Assembly: GCA_003223245.1 (NCBI GenBank)
Contig: QHYI01000109.1
Coordinates: forward strand, 1 to 64,000
Reading direction: 5' to 3'
DNA from: Acidobacteriota bacterium
Lineage (GTDB): Bacteria; Acidobacteriota; Terriglobia; Acidiferrales; UBA7541
Length of the DNA stretch: 64,000 nt
Shown here: piece after piece, positions 28,364 through 37,189 of the stretch
Position numbering within the stretch: the first letter of the stretch is position 1
Layout of the letters: every line of letters starts with the position of its first letter
Translations under genes and position numbers: made by a program
Notes under the pieces: model-generated
Database searches by the model: none
What the model saw: the letters and a program-made list of their open reading frames with translations, nothing else
Told to the model about the DNA's origin: nothing

Positions 28364-29245
28364 ATGGTGCGACAGGTGAAGGGTCGGTCCGACAACCCGG
28401 GTGCGCTCCGAGCAGCAATGCTGATCGTGGCGATGTTGTTTGCTGCGCTCCGGGACTTTGCCGAAGGCCTGGAACCGGCTAAGTTACACGCGAACACGCT
28501 CGAAGCGTTCGACCGCTACGTGAAATTGACGGAAGCGCGGAACGAGAAAGAGCTACGGGGCGGGACAAATCTGCTGTGGATTGACGAGCTTCCGGAAGCG
28601 GAGCGTGCGGAAGCTTACGCGGCGCTCAAGCGCGGCGAAGTGAAAATGAAGAAGCTCGAGACGCTCGACGCGGGAGGGGCCATCGCATGTCCCGGAGGCA
28701 TCATCCATCACTGGGTAGGCGTCGTGTTCGTCCCGGGAGCCAAACTCGACAACGTGCTCGGGATGCTGAGGGATTACGACCAGCACTGGGTATACTTCGG
28801 GCCAGATGTGGAGCAGTCGAAGATTGAATCGAGAAATGGCGAGCACTTCCGCGTATTCTTGCGGTTTCGGCGGCACAAAGTCATCACCGTGGTGCTGGAC
28901 ACCGAGCATGAGATTAACTACTACCTGGACGGGCCGGAGCGGGCGCATAGCCGCAGTTCCGCGGTGCGCATCGCGGAAGTGGAAAATCCCGGCAAGCGCG
29001 ACGAACGCGAGAAACCACCGGGCCAGGACGGCGGCTTCTTGTGGCGCATGGAAACGTGGTGGAGGATGGAAGAGCGCGACAGCGGCGTGTACGTCGAGAG
29101 CGAAGTGGTTTCTCTGACCCGCGACATTCCCGTGGTGCTGCGGTGGATGATCGAGCCCTTTGTCACGAGCATCCCACGGGAAACTTTGGCCGCGACACTA
29201 CTCGCTACCCGCAAAGCCGTGCATACCCGCATGGCCGCCCGCTAG
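28364..29245 (+). CDS. Conserved exported protein of unknown function
   Basis: 293 residues from ATG 28364, with a signal peptide near the start (ALRAAMLIVAMLFAALRDF). It contains FDRYVKLTEARNEKELRGG, IHHWVGVVFVPGAKLDNVLG, YFGPDVEQSKIESRNGEHFR and a Trp/Arg-rich C-terminal half (GGFLWRMETWWRMEERDSGV, ending VTSIPRETLAATLLATRKAV). The layout recalls acidobacterial exported proteins with a ligand-binding SRPBCC-like fold, but I cannot name a family with confidence. It lies 35 bases before the DinB-like gene and probably shares its transcript. Start upstream (28250) is less likely as it adds a non-hydrophobic stretch. Confidence 0.65.
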   Translation: MVRQVKGRSDNPGALRAAMLIVAMLFAALRDFAEGLEPAKLHANTLEAFDRYVKLTEARNEKELRGGTNLLWIDELPEAERAEAYAALKRGEVKMKKLETLDAGGAIACPGGIIHHWVGVVFVPGAKLDNVLGMLRDYDQHWVYFGPDVEQSKIESRNGEHFRVFLRFRRHKVITVVLDTEHEINYYLDGPERAHSRSSAVRIAEVENPGKRDEREKPPGQDGGFLWRMETWWRMEERDSGVYVESEVVSLTRDIPVVLRWMIEPFVTSIPRETLAATLLATRKAVHTRMAAR

Positions 29246-29280
29246 AAGCTCGCAAAAACGTGACAGCCGAGGAGGGTGGC

Positions 29281-29739
29281 GTGAATACCGCGAGGTTGGT
29301 GCTGGCACTGCTCGACGAGGCTTATGAGAGGAAAACGTGGCATGGGCCGAACCTGAAGCAGTCGCTCAAGGGCGTGTCGGTGGTCGAGGCGGCGTGGCGG
29401 CCGAGAGCGGGCCGGCACAACATCTGGGAAGTGGCGCTGCACGCGGCGTACTGGAAGTACACGGTGCGGCGCAGGATTGCGGGCCAGAAGCGCGGCTCGT
29501 TCGCTTTGAAAGGCAGCAATTTCTTTGCTCGGCCGGAGAAAGGCAATGCGACCGAAGCGGCGTGGCACGCGGACAAGAAGCTGCTCGAACAAGAACATCG
29601 CGCGCTATGCGCGGCGGTGGCGCAGGCGTTGCGCAAGCCGCACGACACTAAGTTTTTGAAACAGCTTTATGGTGTGGCGTTTCACGATGTTTATCACGCG
29701 GGGCAGATTCGGCTGCTGAGGAGGATGCAGGAAACGTGA
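29281..29739 (+). CDS. DinB-like putative metal-dependent protein
   Basis: 152 residues from GTG 29281, preceded by GAGGAGG. It has the DinB/YfiT four-helix-bundle pattern: LVLALLDEAYERKTWHG at the start, HNIWEVALHAAYWKY with two His that could bind metal, and FHDVYHAGQIRLLRRM at the end with a third and fourth His. These proteins bind Zn or Ni and include thiol transferases; the substrate here is unknown. Cytoplasmic. It follows the exported protein gene closely. Confidence 0.78.
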   Translation: MNTARLVLALLDEAYERKTWHGPNLKQSLKGVSVVEAAWRPRAGRHNIWEVALHAAYWKYTVRRRIAGQKRGSFALKGSNFFARPEKGNATEAAWHADKKLLEQEHRALCAAVAQALRKPHDTKFLKQLYGVAFHDVYHAGQIRLLRRMQET

Positions 29740-29904
29740 TCGGAGGACGGAGAGTGGAGATCGGGGAACAAGGGCTGGGGACTGGGGACAGGAAGCAGAA
29801 AAGAAAAAAGCAGATCCCTCACCCCGTTCGCGGCAATTTTTGTGCCCGCTTGCCGCGGGCAAGCGCGACCGGGTTCGGTATGACAATGTTTGCGGAGCTG
29901 TGGG

Positions 29905-30711
29905 TCAAGGCCGCAGTTTTCGGAGAGCGTAGATGAGCGCGGGGAGGTTCGAGGCGTCCTGGAAGAGGCGGATGGCGGCGATGCCGGACGCGCCAGCGGA
30001 AAAACACGCTGCGGCATTCTCCAAGGTGATGCCGCCGATGGCCAGCACCGGCAACGCGACGGCGCGGCAGACTTCGGCGAGGCGCTCGAGCCCTTGCGGC
30101 GCACCGTAAGCGGCCTTCGACGGTGTGGCGAACACGGGACCGAACAAAAGATAGTCTGCGCCGCCTCGCTCTGCCGCCTTGGCGGCCTCGAGCGAGTGGC
30201 AGGAAACGCCGACCAAAAAATCTTCGCGGTCGAGTGAGTTCACCAGCCGGCGCGCTTCCTGCGGCGGCAGGCTCCGGTCGCCGAGATGCACGCCCCCAGC
30301 GTGCGCCGCGAGAGCGACGTCCAGGCGATCGTTGATCAGAATGCGCGTGCGGTGGCGCGCAGGGGCGGCTTCCCTGGTGGAGGAAGCCGCGGCGGCAACG
30401 GAATTCTTCGCGCGAGGAGTTTTGTCGTGGGCAAAACTTTCCTGGTGTGCCGCTTGGTCGAGGCTAGAGGCTGCGAGGCGCACGGCTTCGCGAGCGAGCG
30501 CGCCGCACTGTTTTCCGGAGAGATCCTTCTCGCGGAGCTGGACCCAGTCGACGCCGGCCTCCACAGCCGAAGCGATTTTTTGGAGGAGAATTTTGTGTCG
30601 CTCTGGGGGTTCCGCCGCCACAAGGCTGCGGCGATCCGTCACGTAGCCGAGCAGCGGAGCCCCGGGCGATTTAGGCAGGGGGGACACGGCCTGGATCCGA
30701 GCGCGAGCCAA
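29905..30711 (-). CDS. thiE: Thiamine-phosphate synthase with an inserted linker
   Basis: 268 residues against ~210 in the family. It contains the TIM-barrel motifs LGYVTDRRSL, VDWVQLREKDLSGKQCGAL, ILINDRLDVALAAHAGGVHL, VGVSCHSLEAAKAAERGGAD, YLLFGPVFATPSKAAYGAPQ and LPVLAIGGITLENAAACFSAG, so it should condense hydroxymethylpyrimidine diphosphate and thiazole phosphate. Between EAVRLAASS and RILINDR are ~40 extra residues (with TPRAKNSVAAAASST) that correspond to a palindromic repeat in the DNA, inserted in frame. Whether the insertion is tolerated is untested. It overlaps the upstream small membrane protein gene by 41 bases. Confidence 0.9.
   Translation of the reverse strand: MARARIQAVSPLPKSPGAPLLGYVTDRRSLVAAEPPERHKILLQKIASAVEAGVDWVQLREKDLSGKQCGALAREAVRLAASSLDQAAHQESFAHDKTPRAKNSVAAAASSTREAAPARHRTRILINDRLDVALAAHAGGVHLGDRSLPPQEARRLVNSLDREDFLVGVSCHSLEAAKAAERGGADYLLFGPVFATPSKAAYGAPQGLERLAEVCRAVALPVLAIGGITLENAAACFSAGASGIAAIRLFQDASNLPALIYALRKLRP
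30362..30420. repeat. Palindromic repeat, copy B, inside thiE
   Basis: GGCTTCC (30367-30373) and GGAAGCC (30382-30388) form a hairpin, followed by a tail with AATTCTTCGCGCGAGGAGT. It resembles the intergenic copy at 19455-19507 in both the palindrome and the tail. On the minus strand it codes for the extra residues in ThiE and keeps the reading frame open. Confidence 0.5.
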
Positions 30712-30916
30712 CCCATCCGATGGCCAGAAGGATGTCCAGAATGCCGATGCCGCTGACGGCGCCGCGGAACGAAGGATGAAGCAGGATGGAGCGGAGCAAG
30801 GGATAATGATTCAGGAAAAAATTCTGTTCCCAATAGATGGACCACGGCAAATAGAGCAGTAGCGCGCCCATTTCGAACGCGAGCACAACCAGAAGTGCGC
30901 GATAAATGCGGTTCAT
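30671..30916 (-). CDS. Small membrane protein of unknown function
   Basis: 81 residues from ATG 30916. Two membrane segments: YRALLVVLAFEMGALLLYLP and VSGIGILDILLAIGW. It sits 40 bases after the large TPR gene and overlaps thiE by 41 bases, so the three genes form an operon. No known domain. The second start downstream of the longer frame (30949) adds residues without a ribosome site. Confidence 0.6.
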   Translation of the reverse strand: MNRIYRALLVVLAFEMGALLLYLPWSIYWEQNFFLNHYPLLRSILLHPSFRGAVSGIGILDILLAIGWVGSRSDPGRVPPA

Positions 30917-30955
30917 CGATGTGAGGAAACCCGTCCCGCTTGGGTGCATTTTGAA

Positions 30956-33886
30956 TCAGCGGATGGGCTTCTGAAGAGCGGCGATGCGTTCGGCTACGTC
31001 GCGGTAGTCGATATTCATCGCGTAGACTTGGGAAAAACTCTTAAGCGCCGCTCCCGGCTCGCCCGCCGATTCCTGGGCCACACCCAAATCATACCGCAAG
31101 GCGAGGGTACTTTCCGGGTCGATTCCAGGAGTGTGGAGAGCGCGCTCGTACCAGATGGCGGCGATGGCGGGCTGGCGTTTTTCCATAAAGGCCAGGCCCA
31201 GCAGAGTGCAGCACTGCATGGTGTAGCGGAAGGCGCGGCCGTTGTCGCTGGCTTTGGCGACTTTCTGGAATTCGCTGATGGCTTCTTCGAGAAGACCCAT
31301 TTCGCGGAAAGCGATGCCGAGATTGTAGTGCGTCTCGAGATCTTCTTCTTCGGCGCCCATTTCGCCGAGTTCGGCGCGAAACTCTTCGAAGACCTCCTTG
31401 AGCGGGCCCTCGGCGGATGGTGGAGCAGGCGCTGGAGCTTTCGGCTTTGCCGCGGGAGGAGCTGGAGCGCGTGGCTTGGCATTGGAGAAGGACGGAGAGA
31501 GCGAGTCCATGCCCAGCTGATCGATTTCCTTGGCGAGATCGGCCAGGAACTGGTCGGATTCAAAGCCATTTTCCGGAGGCGGCGCGGCTGCTTTGTTTTG
31601 CGCAGCAGCTCGCGGCGGCTGAACGGCGGGCGGCTGCGGAGGCTTCTGATCGTAGGCGGGAACCAGCGGTTCCTGCTCGAGCACAAGTTCGTACTCTTGC
31701 TCCTGCTGCAAACTGAGTTCGGGCTGGGCTGGCTTAGGCGGTGTCGGCGGAGCTTTCTGGGAGGGTTTCTCGGGCGCTTTTTCTTTGGACTTGGCTGCCG
31801 GAGCTTTGGCTGCGGGTTGCTCTAACGGAATTGGCGGTGCCGCGGCTGCGGGCGTTTCGTCTTCTGCCACCGGAGCCGGCTCTTCGCTGATCTGAAATTC
31901 TTCAACCTCCGCGGGCTTTGCGGGGGCCGCTGCCGTGGCGGGAGCTTTGGCCGGCGGGGCGGCTTTTGGTTCGGGCTCCTGAGTTTCCTCGAGAAGCGTG
32001 GCCCACTCGTCGGACAAATCGACTTCCTGAACTTCCGCTTCTTCCGAAGCAGCCTCGGCTTCGACAGGTTCCCTTGCAGGTTCAGGTTCGGCGGCTGGGG
32101 GAGCGGGCGCGGAATCCACCGGTGCGGGAGCAGGCTCCGGTTCCGCGGGCACAGCGGTGATTTCCGGAATGGCCATTTCGCCCAGTTCTTCGGCTGGAGT
32201 TTGCGGCGCGGCGGCAGCAGGCTTAGCGGGAGCTGCAGCGGCCGCGAGTTCCTCGTCGGAAAGGCCTGCGGCGCGCTGAAAGCGGCGGCGCAATTCCGCA
32301 AAGCGCTCGGCGCTGCGCTTGTCGCCGGCCTCGGTGTGAATCTGTTCGAGCTGTGCAGCGAGTTCGGCGGTGCGGCGGTCGTCGCCAGCGCCCAGGACAA
32401 AGTCGAGAAGCTTTTCGAGCGTGGGAGTGTGGCGCGGGGCGCGGCGCAGAATGGCTTCCAGCAGGCCAATGGCTTTTTGCGTGAGGCCGTAGCTCGCGAA
32501 GAGGTCCACGTCGGTGAGCGATTGGGCGATGAATTTTTGCGTCTCTTCATTCAGTTGAGAGTCAGCGGCAGATACGGCGGCCTTGTCCGGAGTCTCCGGA
32601 CCAAAGCCGGTAACATCGGTACGCAGCTTCGGCGTGGGAGCTTTGGGTATTTCGGCGCGGAGATGATCCTCGGGAATCGCGGGGACTTCGTCGGGGATAT
32701 CTGATGCCGCAGGCGTGCCTAACCTGCGCAAGACGCCGTTCAGTTTGCGCTTGGCCGAGTCACTGTCCGGCTGGCGTCCGACAAGCTGCTCGAAAATTTC
32801 TTTGGCGCGGTCGAACTGCTCGTCTTGCACGAGGGCATCGCCCAGCTTCGCGAGGGCGTCGGGCAGGTGGAAAGAATCACTGGTGCGGCCGTAAAGCTCG
32901 ACTAGCCATTCCAGCGGCTCAATTCGGCCGGGCATTCTGTCGGCGAGCGCGTTGAGCATTTTTCCGACGGCCTCGTGCTCGCCCCCATCGATGAGCGGGA
33001 TACGGGATTGCTCCAGAATCCCCATGGCTTTTTGGGTTTGTCCGGCCTCTAGCAAGGCCTCCACGACCTTTTGGAGCGGGCCGTAGTTTTTGGCGTCGGC
33101 CTCGAAAACCTGCACGGCCAAAGTGACGGCTTGATCCCAACTGGAATTCTTGAGATGGAAATCGAGCAGGAGCTCAGCGTGCTCGCCGCCCTTTTCGAGA
33201 CTGGGGACTTGCTGGAGGAGCTGCGCGGCCTTGGTGAGGTCCCCTTGCAATGAATAAGAGCGCGCACGGACGATGAGCGCGGCGGCGTTCGTGGGCTCAA
33301 GCTTCAGGGCTTTGTCGGCGAGCTTTTCGCTTTCTGATTGATCGCCACGAGCAAGAGAGCGCTCGGAGGCGGAAACGTAGGCTTCGACCGCGTCGCGCGT
33401 CTGGCCCATGGCCTGGTACAAATCGGCAAGCCGAATCTGGATGCGAAGATTGTCGGGTTCGGCCTGCAAAAGTTTCTTCAGCAAGCCGACGGCTTCGGCT
33501 TGACGGTTTTGCTTCAGGTGGATTTCAGCTAGCTGAAGGAACAGGGGCCGGGCCTCGCTCATTACGCCCTGCTGAACGTACAGGTCGGCGAGCTTTTCGA
33601 GGGGGCGAACCTCTTCGGGAGCGAGTTTGGCAATGCGCTTGTAGACGGCAATAGCTTTCGTGAGGAAACCATCGCCGACGAAGATCTGGGCCAAGCGCTC
33701 AAAGTAGTCGATGGCCTGAAAAGTCTCGCCTTGCCGGATATACAGCTCGCCAACGGTCATCAAGGTGACCTGGTCACGGGGCTCGTGCTTGAGAATTCGC
33801 TGGTATTCGGCGATGGCTTGGGCGACTTTGCCCTGGTTCAGCAGCTTTTGTGCGGCTTCGACGTTTTTGCTTTTGTTATAAGCCAT
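30956..33886 (-). CDS. Large tetratricopeptide-repeat protein
   Basis: 976 residues from ATG 33886; the 14 residues added by the longer frame are unlikely. The first ~400 residues are tandem TPRs (GKVAQAIAEYQRILKHEPRD, YIRQGETFQAIDYFERLAQ, GFLTKAIAVYKRIAKLAPEE, and so on). The middle (~480-810) is Pro/Ala/Glu-rich and probably disordered, and the last ~130 residues carry further TPRs (THYNLGIAFREMGLLEEAIS). There is no signal peptide. Similar acidobacterial proteins have been linked to pilus or secretion assembly, but the function here is unknown. It heads an operon with the small membrane protein and thiE. Confidence 0.85.
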   Translation of the reverse strand: MAYNKSKNVEAAQKLLNQGKVAQAIAEYQRILKHEPRDQVTLMTVGELYIRQGETFQAIDYFERLAQIFVGDGFLTKAIAVYKRIAKLAPEEVRPLEKLADLYVQQGVMSEARPLFLQLAEIHLKQNRQAEAVGLLKKLLQAEPDNLRIQIRLADLYQAMGQTRDAVEAYVSASERSLARGDQSESEKLADKALKLEPTNAAALIVRARSYSLQGDLTKAAQLLQQVPSLEKGGEHAELLLDFHLKNSSWDQAVTLAVQVFEADAKNYGPLQKVVEALLEAGQTQKAMGILEQSRIPLIDGGEHEAVGKMLNALADRMPGRIEPLEWLVELYGRTSDSFHLPDALAKLGDALVQDEQFDRAKEIFEQLVGRQPDSDSAKRKLNGVLRRLGTPAASDIPDEVPAIPEDHLRAEIPKAPTPKLRTDVTGFGPETPDKAAVSAADSQLNEETQKFIAQSLTDVDLFASYGLTQKAIGLLEAILRRAPRHTPTLEKLLDFVLGAGDDRRTAELAAQLEQIHTEAGDKRSAERFAELRRRFQRAAGLSDEELAAAAAPAKPAAAAPQTPAEELGEMAIPEITAVPAEPEPAPAPVDSAPAPPAAEPEPAREPVEAEAASEEAEVQEVDLSDEWATLLEETQEPEPKAAPPAKAPATAAAPAKPAEVEEFQISEEPAPVAEDETPAAAAPPIPLEQPAAKAPAAKSKEKAPEKPSQKAPPTPPKPAQPELSLQQEQEYELVLEQEPLVPAYDQKPPQPPAVQPPRAAAQNKAAAPPPENGFESDQFLADLAKEIDQLGMDSLSPSFSNAKPRAPAPPAAKPKAPAPAPPSAEGPLKEVFEEFRAELGEMGAEEEDLETHYNLGIAFREMGLLEEAISEFQKVAKASDNGRAFRYTMQCCTLLGLAFMEKRQPAIAAIWYERALHTPGIDPESTLALRYDLGVAQESAGEPGAALKSFSQVYAMNIDYRDVAERIAALQKPIR

Positions 33887-34064
33887 TCGCGAAAGGAGAC
33901 AAATTTTCCAGGAAGCAGTCCCAAACACACGCTCCCGGCTGGCCGACGGGCAGAAAACGCCCTTCGGAGCTTCATTGATAACGCTAACAGGCGGGAAAAA
34001 GGCAAGTCAACGAGCCGAAAGTTTGTTGTGAGCAGGCAGTTATCCCCGTGCTAGTTAGGAAATT

Positions 34065-35474
34065 CTAGAGCGAAGACAAGACGAAACTACTAAGGAACGG
34101 GAGCGAAGGCTTCGAGACCCGGTAGAGGGCGGAGGCGTGCGGGGGCAGGGTCACGGTGAGGGATGCGAATACGCCCAGGTCCTTGTGCTCCCAGAGGTCG
34201 CGGAGAAGGTATTTTCCGCCGGGTAACTCAAGGTCTTTCCAGGAATAGTGGAACTCCTGCGAACTTGAGCTGAGATTGAAGATGGCGAGGTAATCGTCCT
34301 CGCCCGAGGACGGGCGAGCGAGCCAGACAGCGGCTTTGTCTGTGGTTAGCACCGCATGGTTGCCAGTGGAGTGCTGGTCGACGGCGATGACTTCAGGGTT
34401 GCTGAGCAGGGATTCGGTCCATTCATCGCACAAGGTCAGGTTGCCGCCCATCATGAGCGGGGAGCGGAAGATGGACCACAGGGTCAGCAACGTGCGCTGT
34501 TCATCGTGGGTCAGACGCGTGTCGCGGGGCTGGCCCCAGCCTGGCGCCGGTTCGAGCCTGCCAATGGGGAGCATATCGGCGTCCGGCCAATGGCCGGGCA
34601 GGGAAGAAGGAGCCCATTTGGCGGCGCGCGCGAACTGGTTCTCGACGCCTGACGGAAACCGCGTGTCACTGTGCCAAAGGTCCCAAACGTCGTCAGAAAT
34701 GCGCCACATCTGGGCGTACTTGCTTACTTCATCGGCTTTGTCCAGCGCGGTAGGACCGGGAGAAAGACTGAGGATGATCGGTCGGCCGGCTTTGCCAATG
34801 GCTTCGCTGATCAGCCGAATTTCATCGCCTTTGTAAGGATGATCCGCGATGCAGTCCACCTTCAAGAAGTCCACACCCCAACTTGCGTAGAGTTGTGCGA
34901 TGGAATCGTAGTAGGCCTGAGCGGCAGGCTTGCTGGCGTCGAGGCCGAAATTGAAGGGATTCCAAGGACAAGTGTCGGCGGTGTTGGCAGCGTCGGCAGC
35001 GTGAAAGGAAGTGCCCGCGATGGGGAGATTTCTATTCACGGCTTCCTTCGGGATGCCACGCAAAATGTGGATTCCGAATTTCAAACCAAGCGAATGCATG
35101 AAATCCGCCAGCGGCTTGAAGCCGGCATCCCCGGCAGCGGAAGGAAAAGAGTTTGTCGCGGGAGTGTAGCGGCCGTAAGCGTCCAAGCTGAACTCCGCTT
35201 CCTTGGCGTTTGCGCCGACCGAGTGATTGGTTACATACCAGCCGAGATCGACGACGATGTATTGCCAGCCAGATTTCCTGAGATGTTCCTCCATCCATCG
35301 GGCGTTCGCGCGAATGTCCGCTTCGCCCACAGTCTCGGCATAAGAATCCCAACTGTTCCAGCCCATGGGAGGAGTTTCAGCAAGCACACGGGGTTTCTGC
35401 GCAGCAGCCGGCCGGATCGTGGGGAGGGCTGCAGCGGTTAGAAATACTGCGACAAACACACAGGGTCGTGGCAT
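34065..35474 (-). CDS. Secreted GH27 alpha-galactosidase
   Basis: 469 residues from ATG 35474, preceded by GGAG at seven bases, with a signal peptide (VFVAVFLTAAALPTIRPAAA). The GH27 barrel begins PPMGWNSWDSYAETV and has the nucleophile in FLKVDCIADHP and the acid/base in WRISDDVWDLW, with ADMLPIGRLEPAPGWG as another family block. It ends with a C-terminal beta domain (WLARPSSGEDDYLAIFN). It releases terminal alpha-linked galactose from oligosaccharides or plant heteroglycans in the periplasm or outside. The stop of an unrelated frameshifted phosphoesterase lies 111 bases upstream. Confidence 0.95.
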   Translation of the reverse strand: MPRPCVFVAVFLTAAALPTIRPAAAQKPRVLAETPPMGWNSWDSYAETVGEADIRANARWMEEHLRKSGWQYIVVDLGWYVTNHSVGANAKEAEFSLDAYGRYTPATNSFPSAAGDAGFKPLADFMHSLGLKFGIHILRGIPKEAVNRNLPIAGTSFHAADAANTADTCPWNPFNFGLDASKPAAQAYYDSIAQLYASWGVDFLKVDCIADHPYKGDEIRLISEAIGKAGRPIILSLSPGPTALDKADEVSKYAQMWRISDDVWDLWHSDTRFPSGVENQFARAAKWAPSSLPGHWPDADMLPIGRLEPAPGWGQPRDTRLTHDEQRTLLTLWSIFRSPLMMGGNLTLCDEWTESLLSNPEVIAVDQHSTGNHAVLTTDKAAVWLARPSSGEDDYLAIFNLSSSSQEFHYSWKDLELPGGKYLLRDLWEHKDLGVFASLTVTLPPHASALYRVSKPSLPFLSSFVLSSL

Positions 35475-35584
35475 GGGAATTCTCCGGAAAAGAGTTCTCT
35501 TCTGCGTGTGCCAACCCACCTCAGTTCCAATTTCCACTGCGACAGAGTATACCGCCGGGAACGAGACATCGCGTGGAGGCAGCT

Positions 35585-36324
35585 TTATTTCAATTCGGCG
35601 CGGGAAAATATTTCCAACATCTGCGCCTCCGAGGGCCGCTGAAGAACATTGCGCGCCGCAAAGTCCTCCACCAGCGGATAATCCGTCGAACGAATGAGGT
35701 TGGCGGCCTTTCCTAAAATCGTAGAGTGTCTTTTGAAACTGGATCTCTGGCCCAAGCAGGAGCCAATCGGCGCCTGGCTCCCCAAAAGGCATCCCGACGC
35801 TGCCCGCATTCACCACACGAGTAGTCCCAACCTTTCGATCGAATTGCATGTGAGTATGGCCGCAGATGACGAGGGGCGAATCGCTTCCCGCAAAAACAGG
35901 CAACAGGCGGTCTTCCGGTGTAAGGCGAGTGAAACATTGATTTTCGTTTCGCGGCGTGGCATGGCAAAAGAGAAGGTCGCCAAGGCCGGAAATCTCAAGA
36001 CGCAGCGTCTTCGGCCAACCAGCCATGAGTCGCTCCTCCCCCGGAAGAAGTTGCTGCACGGTCCACTGGACAATGGGGCGAAACGGTTCAGGGACGGCCG
36101 AGGGCTCGCGGCCTGCCGTTTGTTCAAGCACAGCGACCTCGCCATTTCCCTGAATGCATTGCAGCGGAATCCCACAGCCCAGCGATGGTTTCTCGTGGCA
36201 TCGGGCCGGGAACAACGTCTCCTCCTACCACGATAAGCTCTACTTCGGCCTTCCGAATGTCCCCGAGCACGGCCTCAAGCGCGGGAAGGTTCGCATGAAT
36301 ATCGTAGATCGCGGCAATGCGCAT
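35585..36324 (-). pseudogene. Calcineurin-like phosphoesterase (YfcE-type), two frameshifts
   Basis: The first part from ATG 36324 reads AAIYDIHANLPALEAVLGDI and VGGDVVPGPMPRETIAG, then runs into a stop. Similarity continues in another frame at about 36170 (GIPLQCIQGNGEVAVLEQ, LLFCHATPRNEN, VICGHTHMQFDRKVGTTRVV) until about 35720, where an extra base in a GGCCGCC stretch moves it into a third frame (STDYPLVEDFAARNVLQRP, SEAQMLEIFSRAELK) ending at 35585. All metal motifs (DxH, GD, GNGE, GHTH) are present across frames. It would be an intact ~245-residue enzyme if two single-base changes were undone, so it is a recent pseudogene or an assembly error. Confidence 0.75.
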
Positions 36325-36405
36325 GACGGATCTGTGTAAGCTTCGCCGAGCGGGCTATCGGGGCGTTTTCTGTCTTTTCGGCCGTCGCAGAACAGCGTGG
36401 CGGCA

Positions 36406-37056
36406 CTAGAAAATCGGGAGCGCGGTTTGCGTGGCGCCGGTGGCCCAGCAACCGGAATCGCGCACGGGCGCGAATGAATAGCGATGCAGGGGCGTAGGGC
36501 CATGGACGCGCAGGGCTTCGAGATGATCCGGCGTGGCGTAGCCTTTGTGGCGCGCGAGACCGTATTGCGGATAGACGGCGTCCCACTGTTCCATGCGGGC
36601 GTCGCGGTGCGTTTTCGCGAGGATGGAAGCTGCGGCGATGGAAATGCTGCGCGCGTCGCCCTTGATCAAAGACTTTTGCTCAATGAGCACGTCGAGTTGC
36701 ATGGCATCAACGAGGAGATAGTCGGGCGCGATGGTGAGACGCTCGAGCGCGGCGGTCATAGCCTGGCGCGAAGCCTGATAAATGTTCCAGGCATCGATGC
36801 GTTGCGCATCCACTTCCGCAACGGACCAAGCCACCGCGTGTTCGCAAATGCGCTCGCGGAGTTCGGCGCGGCGCTCCGGAGTGAGTTTCTTCGAATCGTC
36901 GAGACCGACAATACGGCGCTTGGGATTGAGAATCACCGCGGCGGCAACCACCGGGCCAAACAGAGCGCCGCGTCCGGCTTCATCGATGCCGGCGATGCGC
37001 GTCCAACCCAATTTGCGCGCCGCTCGCTCGAAACGGGAAGAGCAGAGCCGGCTCAT
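36406..37056 (-). CDS. rnhB: Ribonuclease HII
   Basis: 216 residues with the RNase HII signature IAGIDEAGRGALFGPVVAAA, the catalytic Asp in YLLVDAMQLD, and SIAAASILAKTHRDARME. It removes ribonucleotides from DNA and RNA from hybrids. In many bacteria rnhB follows rplS; here a divergent S9 peptidase gene stands between them. The C-terminal ~15 residues are divergent. Start ATG 37056 is well placed for the family. Confidence 0.96.
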   Translation of the reverse strand: MSRLCSSRFERAARKLGWTRIAGIDEAGRGALFGPVVAAAVILNPKRRIVGLDDSKKLTPERRAELRERICEHAVAWSVAEVDAQRIDAWNIYQASRQAMTAALERLTIAPDYLLVDAMQLDVLIEQKSLIKGDARSISIAAASILAKTHRDARMEQWDAVYPQYGLARHKGYATPDHLEALRVHGPTPLHRYSFAPVRDSGCWATGATQTALPIF

Positions 37057-37189
37057 CGGGTGGGGATTTTAGCACGATGTGGCCAAGCTGTTGCGAGCAG
37101 TTTTCTTGACGAGGCAACTTGCTGCGTGACACGATACAGCGCCTGCACGCCAAAAAATATGTGTTCCTGCAAAATCGGAGGAGAATCTC

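Noticed and set aside
34065-36215. A single 716-residue open frame covering phosphoesterase and GH27 parts
   Set aside because: It is produced by a frameshifted phosphoesterase running into the GH27 frame; the GH27 gene has its own ribosome site and signal peptide at 35474.
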